From positions 868,001 to 932,000 of the forward strand of contig CAJQUN010000014.1 in the NCBI GenBank assembly GCA_907163345.1: 64,000 nucleotides of DNA, written 5' to 3'. The stretch comes from Haberlea rhodopensis. Taxonomy: Eukaryota > Streptophyta > Magnoliopsida > Lamiales > Gesneriaceae. The notes under the pieces were generated by a model. That model searched no databases, was not told where the DNA came from, and saw nothing but the letters and a program-made list of their open reading frames with translations. Positions 11,528 to 23,165 of this stretch are shown here, piece by piece. Made by a program: the position numbers and the translations under genes. Position 1 is the first letter of the stretch. Each line of letters starts with the position of its first letter.

Positions 11528-13808
11528 TGTGAGACCCCGTTATCTCAATCATAATCTTAGGTGCAATTAAGAGAACTAAACATTCATATGTATAAATCAG
11601 AGTAGTAAGTCGTGTTGATTAACCTGAGCTTAAGAGATTACAGTACCTTAATTTAAAAGGAATTTCACGTATTCCTACAAAAGGGTACTACACTATAGTC
11701 TTACTCTACTACATGTAGAAGCTATACAAAAAATTCCCTAACATGCTATCCTGTAGCACTCCTTACCGCTCAGCATATCAACCCTGACCCTGGTTCTCCT
11801 CATCAAAAGCACCTACAAAGACAACCCCCAAACACATGAGCATATCCTAATTCATATTCAACATAATATGAATGTAAAGCGTAAATGCACAAATCATAAA
11901 TACAAAGCACTTCCTGTATTCCAAGCATTTACAACGCCCATTGGTTGTCCCTGTACCATAACTCATAATAAAACATTATATGAACATATGGTTTCATAAA
12001 TAAATGTCATGACATATCCTTCCTTCTCAAATCCTTATTTCAATCCTGAGTCACTTATCAATAGTGCATTCAATGCTTCTTACTTTTCCACGTAAGCGGA
12101 ATTCCTCTTCGCTTCCTATGGAAATCCACGTAAGCGGAATTCTTCCTCGCTTCTTATGGACGTTAGCGTAAGCATTAAATCCTCACTAGGATAACCTTGA
12201 CTCGTCAAATACACCTCTTATATTTCACACGTGAAATACACCTCTTATATTTCACAACATATATATGCAAAAACGAAGCATATCAACATGTATCATATCA
12301 TCATGCACTATCTTATGCATATCTTACTTTGCCTTGTGTTAAATAAATAAACACACAATACATGTTACCGTTGGGGTGCCCGTACGTCGCTTACGTACCT
12401 TTCCAAAATGTAGTGTGTTGTGGGACTCTATCCCCTGCGCTGTGTAGCTGTCTGTGAAGGCTCTACACCAGTGTACAACACAATATTAGATGTCTCATTA
12501 CAATCCAATATCAAATTTAAAACAAATTCTACATTTTTGAAAAAAAAAGGCACTACCGATCGATCGGCCCTCATCACCGATCGATCGGTGAACTGTTTGA
12601 ATTAAGGAAAAAAAGCTACGGCTTTTGCCGATCGATCGGTCGATCACATTCAACCCAGATTTTCCAGAATTCCCTAACACCGATATTCATACCCTTAAAT
12701 CTAACATGTAAGACATACAACATGCCAAGAACAACATGCTAGCAGTTATAACACACTACCCTGAGTGTATTCATATCAAAGTTACTCCTCAAACATAAGT
12801 CCACATGCATAAACGTCGACCATTTATACAAGTACTCGATCAACATTTTCGGAAACAGGGCAACATATTTTATTTCCAGATTTTTGAGTACTTCATTTCA
12901 TGCTATAAAAACTACCACATATTTCATAAAACATGCTCAAACATGAAATGTCCTGGGCTTTACAAACTACCATGCATGTACTCAAATCGAAGGTTCACCC
13001 TAAAACCCATCTAACATGCATAATATCACCTCCTCAAAATCACTCCCAGTCCACATTTTCCAGAAAAACAGGGCATACCCCTACCCAGATTTCCGAACAC
13101 CCTACTTTACATGCTTATTTCCTCAACATAAAACATGTAATACACATAAGGAAAAACACGGAGAGTTACATAATAACACCATGTAAGCATTTAAATCGAA
13201 GGTTTTAAGAAACCTAAGCTAACATGCCATTTTCACGCCACCTAAAAACATGTACTTAAACAAGTTTAAAACAAAAACAGAGCATGGTTTCTCACCCTAC
13301 TTTGCTCCGATTTTTGAAGGACTTCCAGGCGATGAAAAAGGGAAAGCTCCTCAGAATTTTGCTTAGCAAGTGCTGGTGTAGAAATGGGAGAGAAGGGCCG
13401 AGATTTGGGATGGCTGAGAGTGGTCAAATGATTGAGCCAAGTGGGGTGGGAAGTCAGCCTGTGCACAGTGTGATTGGCATGGGTTGGGGGGGGGGGTGGT
13501 TGGGTGTTGGGTGGTTTGATGTGTTATGTTTTGGTCCTGGTATTTAACACGATGTATTAAAATATCCTGACATGATATTTATAGTATTTCCTCAATAAAA
13601 TACATCAGTTCCCATTAACATGCTTTACCAAAACAAACAACACACACCCCAAATAAACATGCCACAACCCCAAAAACCCAACATATATCACATGCACCCT
13701 GAAATGAATCTCCCCAATAATATTAATTTAATCCCATGAATTAACACCCAAATCATCATAATTAAAATTAAAAGATTAAAATCATATAATCATTTCGAGG
13801 ATATCACA
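11528..13808 (-). repeat. G2-A 5' LTR, shared with a second internal fragment
   Basis: TGTGAGACCCC ... GATATCACA, 2281 bp, near-identical to 4485-6757. It holds the GTACGT..ACGTACC module (12380-12400) and three palindromes (about 12556-12645). Its inner side has the primer site; its outer side runs into a purine tract and pol 3' end, so it also has the position of a 3' LTR for the fragment at 13809-14195. Confidence 0.93.
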
Positions 13809-14195
13809 ATACTCCCCTACTTATAAGATTTCGTCCCCGAAATCAAACATACACACCTACATGAAGTAAAGCAATAAATAAACGCATACCAGAAAACAGC
13901 TCTGGGTAATGCTGCACCATGTGTCGCTCTGTCTCCCACGTAGCCTCCTCGACACCCCTACGATCCCACTGAACCTTAATCATAGGAATAACTTTGTTCC
14001 GAAGCCTGCGGTCTGCTCTATCTAGAATCCTGATAGGCCGCTCCACGTAGGAAACATCGGACTCAATCTGCACCTCTGAAGGCTGCAACACATGTGAAGG
14101 ATCCGGCTCATACTTCCTTAGCATAGACACATGAAATACATCGTGTATACCAGACAGAGAAGCCGGTAAAGCCAAACGGTACGCCAGCGTACCCA
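13809..14195 (-). pseudogene. 3' end of a second G2 pol (integrase C-terminus and chromodomain)
   Basis: The minus strand encodes the post-integrase region and chromodomain-like tail from GTLAYRLALP to YPELFSGM. It is almost base-for-base the same as 6758-7150, including the purine tract (13812-13821). It is cut at about 14195, where the sequence changes to a plus-strand G1 LTR. The open frame continues across the junction to 14283, but those extra codons are palindrome DNA and not a real protein extension. Confidence 0.9.
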
Positions 14196-14569
14196 CACAG
14201 GGCTCGGCGATCGATCGCCCGTTTTTGGAGATCGATCGCGAGGAGGCAGTACGCTCCAGAAGCTTATGGCGATCGATCGCCACATTTGGGCGATCGATCG
14301 GCGAGGGTGGCGATCGATCGCGCCAAATGTGGCAATCGATCGCCGAAAGAATAAAAATTTGGTTTCGGGCTGTGTGATCTCGCGATCGATCGGCCCTTTG
14401 TAGCTATCGATCGCGAGACACAAAATATGATGTTTTTGATTATTTTTGTAGGATTTTTGGTATTGGACTATTATAGGGTTCTAATATTGATTAGCGTGAA
14501 TATGTAGAACCATCCCAGGTGGCGACACAGCCAAGGAAGTGAAGTCCTACCACATCCTACTTTTGGAAA

Positions 14570-14601
14570 GGTACGTAGAAGACGTACGGGCACCCAACGG
14601 T
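14570..14601 (+). promoter_or_regulatory. Conserved GGTACGTA..GACGTACG module (splice-donor-like)
   Basis: AAAG|GTACGTAG fits a plant 5' splice site. The same module occurs in every intact gypsy-like LTR here: 5337-5357, 12380-12400, 21600-21631, 37260-37292, 41068-41100, 35436-35455, 47805-47824, 49436-49454, 56223-56242, and in X-left at 565-581. The strong conservation is observed; the splicing role is inferred. Confidence 0.6.
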
Positions 14602-15227
14602 ACATGTATCTAATATACTCATTGTTTATGCATTGTGGATGCGAGTATATATGGAATTGTGCATTATGGATGCAAATACATGTTGAATTATGCATGATGA
14701 TTGTATATGCATATGATGGTTATTGGTGCACATCCCATGAGTCGTGGTCATCCCTTGATGATTTTAATGCTTGCCGCTATTTGATTTGTTGCCGCTAAAT
14801 GTGAAGCGAGGGGTGGGAGCGCCGCATGTCACATTTGAGCGTGGTTATCATATAGGGCGAGGAAAGAATGTTTGCCGCTCAATGTGAAGCGAGGGGTGGG
14901 AGCGCCGCATGTCCATTGAAGCGAGGTTATTCTATGCCGCCTATATGTAAATAAACGAGGGGCATTAAAATACATTGTGATGGACAGACTAGGGATTGGT
15001 GATTGGTATTTGGTATTGATGAGCTGGTATTATGTCATGACATGTGTAGACCATTAAATAATCTATTGATTATACTCATGAGTTATGGTACAGAGACAAC
15101 CAAACTGGAAGCGTTTAAATGCATGGGAAAAAGGAAGTGTTTTATTAGGATTTATGCATTTACGTCTTATATTCATATTGTGTTGAATATGAATGATATT
15201 ATTGCTCGTGTTTGGGGGTTGTCCTTG

Positions 15228-15358
15228 GGGAAATTTGGGCAAATGACTTTAAAGCAAATTTTTTTTAAGAAAATGACCTCCCCAAGTGTTAAGAATAATA
15301 CTTGGGGAGGTCATTTTTTTAAAAAAAATTTGTTTAAGGTCAGTTTCCAAAACAGCCC
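15228..15358. mobile_element. 131-bp foldback MITE with 9-bp target duplication (Mutator type)
   Basis: The insert begins GGGAAATTTGGGCAAATGAC and ends GTCAGTTTCCAAAACAGCCC. The two halves are inverted copies of about 60 bp meeting near AAGAAT. TTGTCCTTG stands on both sides (15219-15227 and 15359-15367), while the 3' LTR has one copy and no insert (near 22248), which proves a clean insertion. A 9-bp duplication and long terminal inverted repeats are typical of the Mutator superfamily. It has no coding capacity. Confidence 0.93.
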
Positions 15359-15669
15359 TTGTCCTTGTAGGTACTTTTGGCATGATAAAAAGGGGATAAA
15401 GCGGGTTGAGGCGGTGAGCTTGTGAAGAACACTTTTGGTAGATGAAGGACAAGATTACTTTTGTATAGTGTCTACTCTAGGAGTAGTGTAAAGCTATAGT
15501 AAATACATTCATTTGATTGGGAATGTAACTAATCCATTTGATAGTCCTTACTTTTGGCATGTAATTCTTAAAGCTCATAGTCTCAACACGATCATTTTAC
15601 TCTGATAATTTATGTTAGCTCGAATTATGCCTTTAATCCGCACTTAAGGAACTAGGGTCCTTACATTAG

Positions 15670-15681
15670 TGGTATCAGAGC
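15670..15681 (+). promoter_or_regulatory. G1-A primer binding site (tRNA-iMet)
   Basis: TGGTATCAGAGC lies four bases after the 5' LTR end (GTCCTTACA, 15665). Confidence 0.95.
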
Positions 15682-15879
15682 AGTGGTTAGAGAACCCGGG
15701 AACGAGAGAAGGGTAGCCTTAGCATGATTAGCTAGGTGCTTACATTTGAAGCATGTTTATGCATGTGGTGCATATTGTTGTATATACTGTTGTACTAACA
15801 TGCTTATTATCATTCCTGTTATCTAACGGCATAACATATATATTTGTTTTGGAATTGTTGTTAACCTTTGTGTTACAGC

Positions 15880-18800
15880 ATGGCTGCTATGAATGCGGGG
15901 AACCTTAATGAAGAGGTTGGTGATGTTGGGAGCGTGAACGCTAGCATTGGTCAGGCAAACCCTCTACCTCCACCAGCTGTAGGCATGGAACCAGTGGCTC
16001 AGTTATTACTACCTGGTGAGATCAGCTTGACTCAGTTTCTGTCTTACCACCCGCCCCGGTTTGAGGGGACGGAATCTGGGGAGGAGGCCGAAGAGTGGCT
16101 AGAGAGGCTTGAACAGATATTTGTATCGGCTCCTTGTGCTGTCACAGCATGGCTGAGGCTGGCGGAGTTCCAGTTGGCAAAGAAACCTTTAATGTGGTGG
16201 AGGAGCACAGTAATGGAATTGAGAGCACAGGGTGCAGTGATTGATTGGACGCTCTTCAGAACCCGGTTTCTGAACCGTTACTTCTCTGCGGCGGCGAGAC
16301 AGACGAAGGAAGACGAGTTTACAAGCTTGAAACAAGGGAACATGTCAGTGTCAGACTATGCCATGCATTATTCCTCGTTGCTGAGGTATGTTCCACACAT
16401 TGCCACCAACGGACATGCGAAGATGAGAAACTTCATGAAGGGGTTGCGACCAGAGCTTTTTGACCGGGTTATCACCAATAACCCCACTTCTTTTGATGAT
16501 GCTCTCACAAGAGAAGAGCTTGCGGAGATTGGAGTTGGAGCCTATCCTAGTGACGTACCCCCACAAGCATCACAACAGAGGCAAGCTACTGATAGCTTGA
16601 GGCCCCGAGGAGAGCCATTTAAACCTCGTGGTGCCTCTTTATCCTCACGGTTCAGTGGGAAGAAATTCTTTGGGCAGAAGCAAGAGGGCAAGAAGAACAA
16701 TTGGTCAGCCAACCGAGGGCCTACGCAAGGAAATAGGCCGGGAGAGCCAAGGTGCGACAATTGTGGAGGGCCACATTCTTCGAGTAAGTGCCCTGCCTGT
16801 TATAACTGTGGAAAGATGGGCCACATCTCTCGGTATTGCCCCACCCGGGGAGGACAGTCAGAGTTTCAGGGCAACAGGCCGAGATTTGATGACAGGACAG
16901 TACACCAGAGGCAACAGTTTGTGCCTCGACCATCAGGAGGTCAGACAGTGGGACCGTCCTAGGGACAGGTGTATGCACTGACCAGAGAGCAGGCGCAGGC
17001 AGCCCCGGAGGAGGTGATCGCCGGTACGTGTCATTTATTTACGTACCCTGCTTTTATTTTGATAGATACAGGTGCCTCCCACTCTTTTGTATCTGTGGGC
17101 TTTGTGGAGAGACACCATATGCGCACGTTTTCTTTACCCACCCCTCTCATGGTCTCGACACCCACTGGAAGAAATGTCGTTGCCGATCAGTTTATGGCAG
17201 ATTGCCTCATTTATTTTGAGGGCAACGAGTTGAAGACAGACTTGATTGTGTTAGGCATGTCAGACTTCGACTGCATTGTGGGTATTGATATTCTGAACAT
17301 ATATCAGGTAGTGGTAGATTGCCGGCAGAGAACAGTGAGGTTCAGACCTGATTCGGGAATACAGTGAACTTTTTATGGCAACGGTTCTCGTGCGAAGATT
17401 CCATTGATTTCAGCAATCAAGATGACTCAGTTGTTGGAACGTGGCCACACGGGCTATCTCATCTATGCCGTGGACACGTCTGGGAAGAATAAAGAATTGA
17501 GAGTTGAGGATATACCCGTAGTAGCAGAGTTTGCTGATGTATTCCCAGAGGAGATCCCAGGATTTCCACCGGCTAGAGAAGTTGAGTTTGGGATCGAGTT
17601 GTTACCAGGGACATCCGCTATCTCTCGTGCACCTTACAGAATTGCACCGGCAGAGTTGAGAGAGTTGAAGGAGCAGTTGCAGGAGCTCCTTGACAAAGAA
17701 TATATACGCCCGAGCGTATCGCCATGGGGCGCACCGGTTCTTTTTGTGAAGAAGAAGGACGGTTCGATGCTGTTATGCATCGATTACCGACAACTTAATA
17801 AAGCCACAGTGAAGAACAAGTATCCTCTCCCAAGGATCGATGATCTGTTTGATCAGTTGCAAGGTACCAGATTATATCGCAAGATTGATTTGAGATCCGG
17901 GTACCATCAGATTCGAGTCAGAGAGGAAGATGTGCAGAAGACAGCATTTCGGACTCGATATGGACATTATGAGTTCCTAGTGATGCCGTTCGGCGTGATG
18001 AATGCTCCAACGGTCTTTATGAGCCTGATGAACAGAGTGTTTCAGCCGTATCTTGATCAGTTCGTCATTGTATTTATCGACGACATTCTCATCTACTCCC
18101 GAGCGAGGAAGAGCACGTGAAACACTTGAGGACAGTGCTCCAGATTCTCAGAGACCACCAGTTGTATGCCAAGCTCAGCAAGTGTGAATTTTGGCTGAGC
18201 ATTGTAGTGTTTCTGAGGCATGTCATATCTAGCAGCGGGATATCAGTGGATCCCAGGAAGATTGAGGTTGTGATGGAGTGGGCTGCACCCACTTCTGTGC
18301 CCGAGATTCGGAGTTTCTTTGTTTTGGCCGGTTATTATCGACGCTTTGTCGAGGGATTTTCGAAAGATTGCCAAGCCGTTGACACAGTTGACCCAGAAGG
18401 GAGTACCATTCTTTTGGTCAGAAGCTTGTGAGGAGAGCTTCCAGGAGTTGAAGCACCGTTTGACGACGGCGCCAGTGTTAGTGATCCCTAAAGAAAACTT
18501 CAGATTTGTTTTGTTTACCGATGCATCACTTCAGGGCCTTGGGTGTGTACTGATGCAAGATAAGCATGTGGTAGCTTATGCATCGAGGCAGTTGAAGCCG
18601 CATGAGACGAGATACCCAGTCCATGACTTGGAATTGGCGGCTATCATCTTCGCCCTGAAGATGTGGAGGCATTATTTGTATGGTACGTCGTTTATCATTT
18701 ACACGGATCACAAGAGCCTCAAGTTTTTATTCACTCAGGCGGAGCTGAACATGAGGCAGAGAAGGTGGATGGACTTACTCAAGGACTATGATTGTGAGAT

Positions 18801-20412
18801 TGAGTACCATCCCGGAAAAGCTAATTTGACAGCAGACACCTTGAGCCAGAAAGTGAGGAGTTCTGCTGAGGACGTCATCCATTTGTCGGCCATGATGACC
18901 TCCTATTGCCATCTAGGCTATGATTTTGACATAGATGCATCACCAGTGCATGTATCGACCTTGTTAGCTGAGCCAGATATCTACGAGAACATCAGGAGAG
19001 CTCAGAAGTCAGATGATGAGGTTCAGAGATGGTTATCTTTAGTACATCTTGGTCAGCCATCGAAGTTCAGAGTGGCTGAGGACGGATCCTTGAGATTGGG
19101 TAGCCGTTGGGTGGTTCCGAGTACGCCGGAGTTGCGTAAAGGGATCTTGGAGCGAGCTCATAGTAGCAGACTTAGCATCCACCGAGGCAGGAAGAAGATG
19201 TATAAAGATCTGCGTGGTCAGTTTTGGTGGAAAAGAATGAAGTGTGATGTCGTCGCTTTTGTTAAGAGGTGCTTGATCTGCCAGCAGGTTAAGGCAGAGA
19301 GACAGAGACCTGGCGGCGAGTTGAAAAGCTTGGAAATACCGAAGTGGAAGTGGGAACACATTTCCATGGACTTCGTGACTCACCTGCCGAGGAGTGCTTC
19401 AGGTTTTGATGCTATTTGGGTGATTGTGGATCGATTGACTAAGGTAGCTCATTTCATCCCCTATAGCATGACTTTCACCTTTTTGAGGATGGCTCAATTG
19501 TATATTTGAGATGTGGTGAGATTGTATGGGATCCCCATTTCCATAGTGTCGGATCGAGATCCACGATTCACATCTCATTTTTGGGAGGGTCTTCAGTCAG
19601 CCTTGGGAACTGAAATTAGATTGAGTACTGCTTATCATCCTCAGACGGATGGCCAGACCGAGCGTACTATCCAAACGCTCGAGGACATGTTGATGGCTTG
19701 TGTATTGGAGTTCGATGTTTCTTGGCAGGATTCGGTGGCCTTGGTAGAGTTCTCTTATAATAATAGCTAACAGGCAAGCATTCAAATGGCTCCTTTTGAA
19801 GCCCTATATGGTAGACGGTGTAGATCACCCTTGTGTTGGGATGACTTGGACCGCAAATCGGTCGGAGGACCGGAACTGATCCGAGAAATGGAAGAGAATA
19901 TAAAGATGATAAGGCAGAAAATGAAAGCAGCCCAGGACAGACAGGCAGCTTATGCGAATAAACGGCGGAGACCGTTGGAATTTCAGTTGGGAGATAAGGT
20001 CTTTTTGAAAATCTCGCCTTTCAGAGGTGTTGTGCGATTTGGGATGCGCGGGAAACTGTCTCCGAGGTATGTTGGACCGTAAGAGATTTTGCAGCGCATT
20101 GGCACCTTAGCTTACCGACTAGCTCTGCCGCTTTCTTTATCTGGTATACATTATGTATTTCATGTGTCTATGCTGCGGAAGTATGAGCCGGATCCATCTC
20201 ATGTGTTGCGGCCTTCTGAGGTTCAGTTAGAATCCGATGTGTCTTATGTGGAACGGCCTGTTAGAATTCTGGATCGAGCAGACCGCAGACTTCGGAACAA
20301 AGTGATACCTATTATCAAGGTTCAGTGGGATCGCAGGGGTGTCGAGGAGGCTACGTGGGAGACGGAGCGGCATATGGTGCAACACTACCCCGAACTATTC
20401 TCTGGTATGTGA
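15880..20412 (+). pseudogene. G1-A gag-pol polyprotein with stops and frameshifts
   Basis: The ATG at 15880 follows TGTGTTACAGC. Gag capsid comes first (to about 16560), then a CCHC knuckle (about 16795-16840), protease (DTGASHSFV, about 17065), reverse transcriptase (IDYRQLNK about 17780; VFIDDILIYS about 18070), RNase H (FTDASLQGLG about 18515), integrase (HHCC about 19170-19280; DRDPRFTSHFW about 19555) and a chromodomain-like end (20250-20412). In-frame stops occur at about 16960, 17365, 19507, 19768 and 20080; frame changes at about 18107 and 18363. The order of domains is complete, so the copy decayed after insertion. Confidence 0.93.
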
Positions 20413-20450
20413 TTTATGTTTAGTTCCTTTTTGGGGTAAGTGCATGCGAT

Positions 20451-20483
20451 TTCGAGGACGAAATCTTCTAAGTAGGGGAGTAT
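20451..20483 (+). promoter_or_regulatory. G1-A inverted repeat and polypurine tract
   Basis: ATTTCGAGGACGAAAT (6-bp arms) is followed by AGTAGGGGAG just before the 3' LTR. The purine run is the expected second-strand primer. The inverted repeat is kept in all gypsy-like elements of the window. Confidence 0.85.
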
Positions 20484-22556
20484 TGTGATGTCCCCGAAAT
20501 GATTAATTGTGTTTAAGGCATTAATTGTGTTCATATGATTAATTATAGTGATGATTGTTTTATGTGTTAGAATTAATTGCCATGTGGAAATGCTTAGTCA
20601 AATGTGGGCTTGACCTGATAGAGCATTTCAGGGTGCATGTTAAGCATGTTGGGTAATTGGGCGTTTTAATGACTTACATGTGTTGGTAGTCATTTATTTG
20701 GTGAAACATGCATTTAACTTGGGATTTGGTGCATTGTGGTGTATTGTGTTTAAATACCATGTTGGGGTATAATTTACATCATGTTAATTGTTGGGGTACA
20801 AGTTTAAATAAAAGGATTTAACCCTTTACCCCACCACTTTATTTCACTTTACTCTTTACACTCTAAATCCCCAAATCTCTTCCCAAACCCTCACTTTTCC
20901 CATCAAACTCGATTTTGGCACCAAAGTGGACAAGAAGTTATTGTAAAAGCTTTGTTCTTGTACTTCTTGGTAAGATTTAAGGCCTAGGATGTTTATATAT
21001 CACTCCTTGTTGTTCTTGAAGTGTTTGGTGTGAGTTTTGAAATGGTTTGAAGGGTTTTGGAAATGGGTTATTTTGGGTTGGAATTATTTTGGTTGAATGT
21101 TGAGTTTTTGAGATGTTTAAAGTGTATATGGAAGGTTATTATGTGTTTAATGTTATTGGTTTGTTGGTAGGGGAGTTGGTATGGATTGGAATGGAGTTTT
21201 GGAGCATTAATGGCGATTTTTCGCGACACAGGGCTCGGCGATCGATCGCCCGTTTTTGGCGATCGATCGCGAAGAGGCAGTACGCTCCAGAAGCTTATGG
21301 CGATCGATTGCCATATTTGGGCGATCGATCGGCGAGGGTGGCGATCGATCGCGCCAAAGTGGCAATCGATCGCCGAAAGAATAAAAATTTGGTTTCGGGC
21401 AGTGTGATCTCGCGATCGATCGGCCCTTTGTAGCGATCGATCGCGAGACACAAAATATGATGTTTTTTATTATTTTTGTAGGATTTTTGGTATTGGACTA
21501 TTATTGGGTTCTAATATTGATTTGCGTGAATATGTAGAACCATCCCAGGTGGCGACACAGCCAAGGAAGTGAAGTCCTACCACATCCTACTTTTGGAAAG
21601 GTACGTAGAAGACGTACGGGCACCCAACGGTACATGTATCTAATATACTCATTGTTTATGCATTGTGGATGCGAGTATATATGGAATTGTGCATTGTGGA
21701 TGCAAATACATGTTGAAGTATGCATGATGATTGTATATGCATATGATGGTTATTGGTGCACATCCCATGAGTCGTGGTCATCCCATGATGATTTTAATGC
21801 TTGCCGCTATTTGATTTGTTGCCGCTAAATGTGAAGCGAGGGGTGGGAGCGCCGCATGTCACATTTGAGCGTGGTTATCATATAGTACGAGGAAAGAATA
21901 TTTGCCGCTTAATGTGAAGCGAGGGGTGGGAGCGCCGCATGTCCATTGAAGCGAGGTTATTCTATGCCGCCTATATGTAAATAAGCGAGGGGCATTAAAA
22001 TACATTGTGATGGACAGACTAGGGATTGGTGATTGGTATTTGGTATTGATGAGCTGGTATTATGTCATGACATGTGTAGACCATTAAATAATCTATTGAT
22101 TATACTCATGAGTTATGGTACAGGGACAACCAAACTGGAAGCGTTTAAATGCATGGGAAAAACAGGAAGTGTTTTATTGGGATTTATGCATTTACGTCTT
22201 ATATTCATATTGTGTTGAATATGAATGATATTATTGCTCATGTTTGGGGGTTGTCCTTGTAGGTACTTTTGGCATGATAAAAAGGGCTAAAGCGGGTTGA
22301 GGCGGTGAGCTTGTGAAGAACACTTTTGGTAGATGAAGGACAGGATTACTTTTGTATAGTGTCTACTCTAAGAGTAGTGTAAAGCTATAGTAAATACATT
22401 CATTTGATTGGGAATTTAACTAATCCATTTGATAGTCCTTACTTTTGGCATGTAATTCTTAAAGCTCATAGTCTCAACACGATCATTTTACTCTGATAAT
22501 TTATGTTAGCTCGAATTATGCCTTTAATCCGCACTTAAGGAACTAGGGTCCTTACA
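20484..22556 (+). repeat. G1-A 3' LTR
   Basis: TGTGATGTCC ... GGTCCTTACA, 2073 bp. It carries eight palindromes (21237-21446), the GGTACGTA module (21600-21631), the AGCG/GCCGC unit repeats (about 21820-21990) and no MITE. It ends at GCAAA of X-mid internal DNA. The start was fixed by comparison with G1-B, whose target duplication sets the boundary. Confidence 0.92.
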
Positions 22557-22651
22557 GCAAATATTCTTCATCGCTATAATATGACAACGGCAAGTATTCA
22601 CATCGCTACGCCATGTATGCATCCGTAATGCATAACCCATATTCCAACAAT

Positions 22652-22905
22652 TGTTCCGGCACGACAGCGGCATCATCGCTTCGACGTGACAGCGGCATTT
22701 ACCATCGCTTCGACACGACAGCGGCATCATCGCTTCGAAGTACATGCAACCGTAATGCATAACCTGTATCCCAATTATTGTTCCGGCACGACAGCGGCAT
22801 CATCGCTTCGACATGACAGCGGCATTTGCCATCGCTTCGACACGACAGCGGCATCATCGCTTCGAAGTGCATGCAAACGTAATGCATAACCTGTATCCCA
22901 ATAAA
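22652..22905. repeat. 127-bp tandem repeat, two full copies
   Basis: Both copies start TGTTCCGGCACGACAGCGGC and end with a CGTAATGCATAACC stretch plus CTGTATCCC. Within each unit a shorter ACAGCGGCAT..ATCGCTTCGA block repeats three times. Confidence 0.88.
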
Positions 22906-23165
22906 CGTCGCCATGAGTGTATTTTAATGCACATCGCTCCAACATTTAGCGGCAAAGCATTAAGTTCATCACTCCGATGTATGTCTATGCAACCGTAATG
23001 CATAGTCCATGTCTCATAATACCCTGCAACCACCATGGTTAGCAACACATATTCCAATTATGAACACATATCATAAACGCACATAAGCAATCATGCATAA
23101 GTATGTGCTTCTCATTCCCATTAACATGTTCCTAGGCCCTCAACAGCCCCAAAGAGCTAACAACT

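Larger units (their letters stand above)
4485..14195 (-). mobile_element. G2-A: Ty3/gypsy chromovirus in an LTR-internal-LTR-partial internal arrangement
   Basis: On the minus strand the right LTR (11528-13808), primer site, gag-pol (11310 to 6792), purine tract and left LTR (4485-6757) form a complete element order. The right LTR is then followed by the 3' end of a second, near-identical internal region (13809-14195). One LTR is therefore shared by two internal regions, as unequal LTR-LTR recombination would produce. The two LTRs differ at only a few positions by eye, so insertion is fairly recent, yet gag-pol has several frameshifts. The left flank is X-left internal DNA; the right end is lost at the junction with G1-A, so no target duplication can be checked. 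Confidence 0.85.
14196..15665 (+). repeat. G1-A truncated 5' LTR
   Basis: It aligns by eye with 21226-22556 of the 3' LTR, apart from a 131-bp MITE with a 9-bp duplication (15219-15367). It ends GGTCCTTACA before the primer site. It has eight palindromes (14206-14415), three of them degenerate, the GGTACGTA..GACGTACG module (14570-14590) and two copies of a GCGAGGGGTGGGAGCGCCGC unit (about 14815 and 14890). Confidence 0.9.
14196..22556 (+). mobile_element. G1-A: Ty3/gypsy chromovirus, 5' truncated, decayed
   Basis: Order on the plus strand: truncated 5' LTR (14196-15665), primer site, gag-pol (15880-20412), purine tract, full 3' LTR (20484-22556). About 740 bp of the 5' LTR is missing compared with the 3' LTR. 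Its right flank is X-mid internal DNA, so it inserted into an X element. Five stops and two frameshifts in pol show it is inactive. Confidence 0.92.

Noticed and set aside
13843..14283. A novel fusion protein joining a chromodomain to a repeat-rich N-terminus
   Set aside because: The extra codons come from LTR palindrome DNA past a recombination junction; the pol part is an internal polyprotein end.
15003..15425. 140-codon open frame in the G1-A 5' LTR
   Set aside because: It spans the MITE insertion and is absent from the 3' LTR.
22686..22998. Repetitive Thr/Ala/Ser/His protein in the 127-bp repeats
   Set aside because: It is a by-product of tandem repeats in a non-coding leader, open in several frames.
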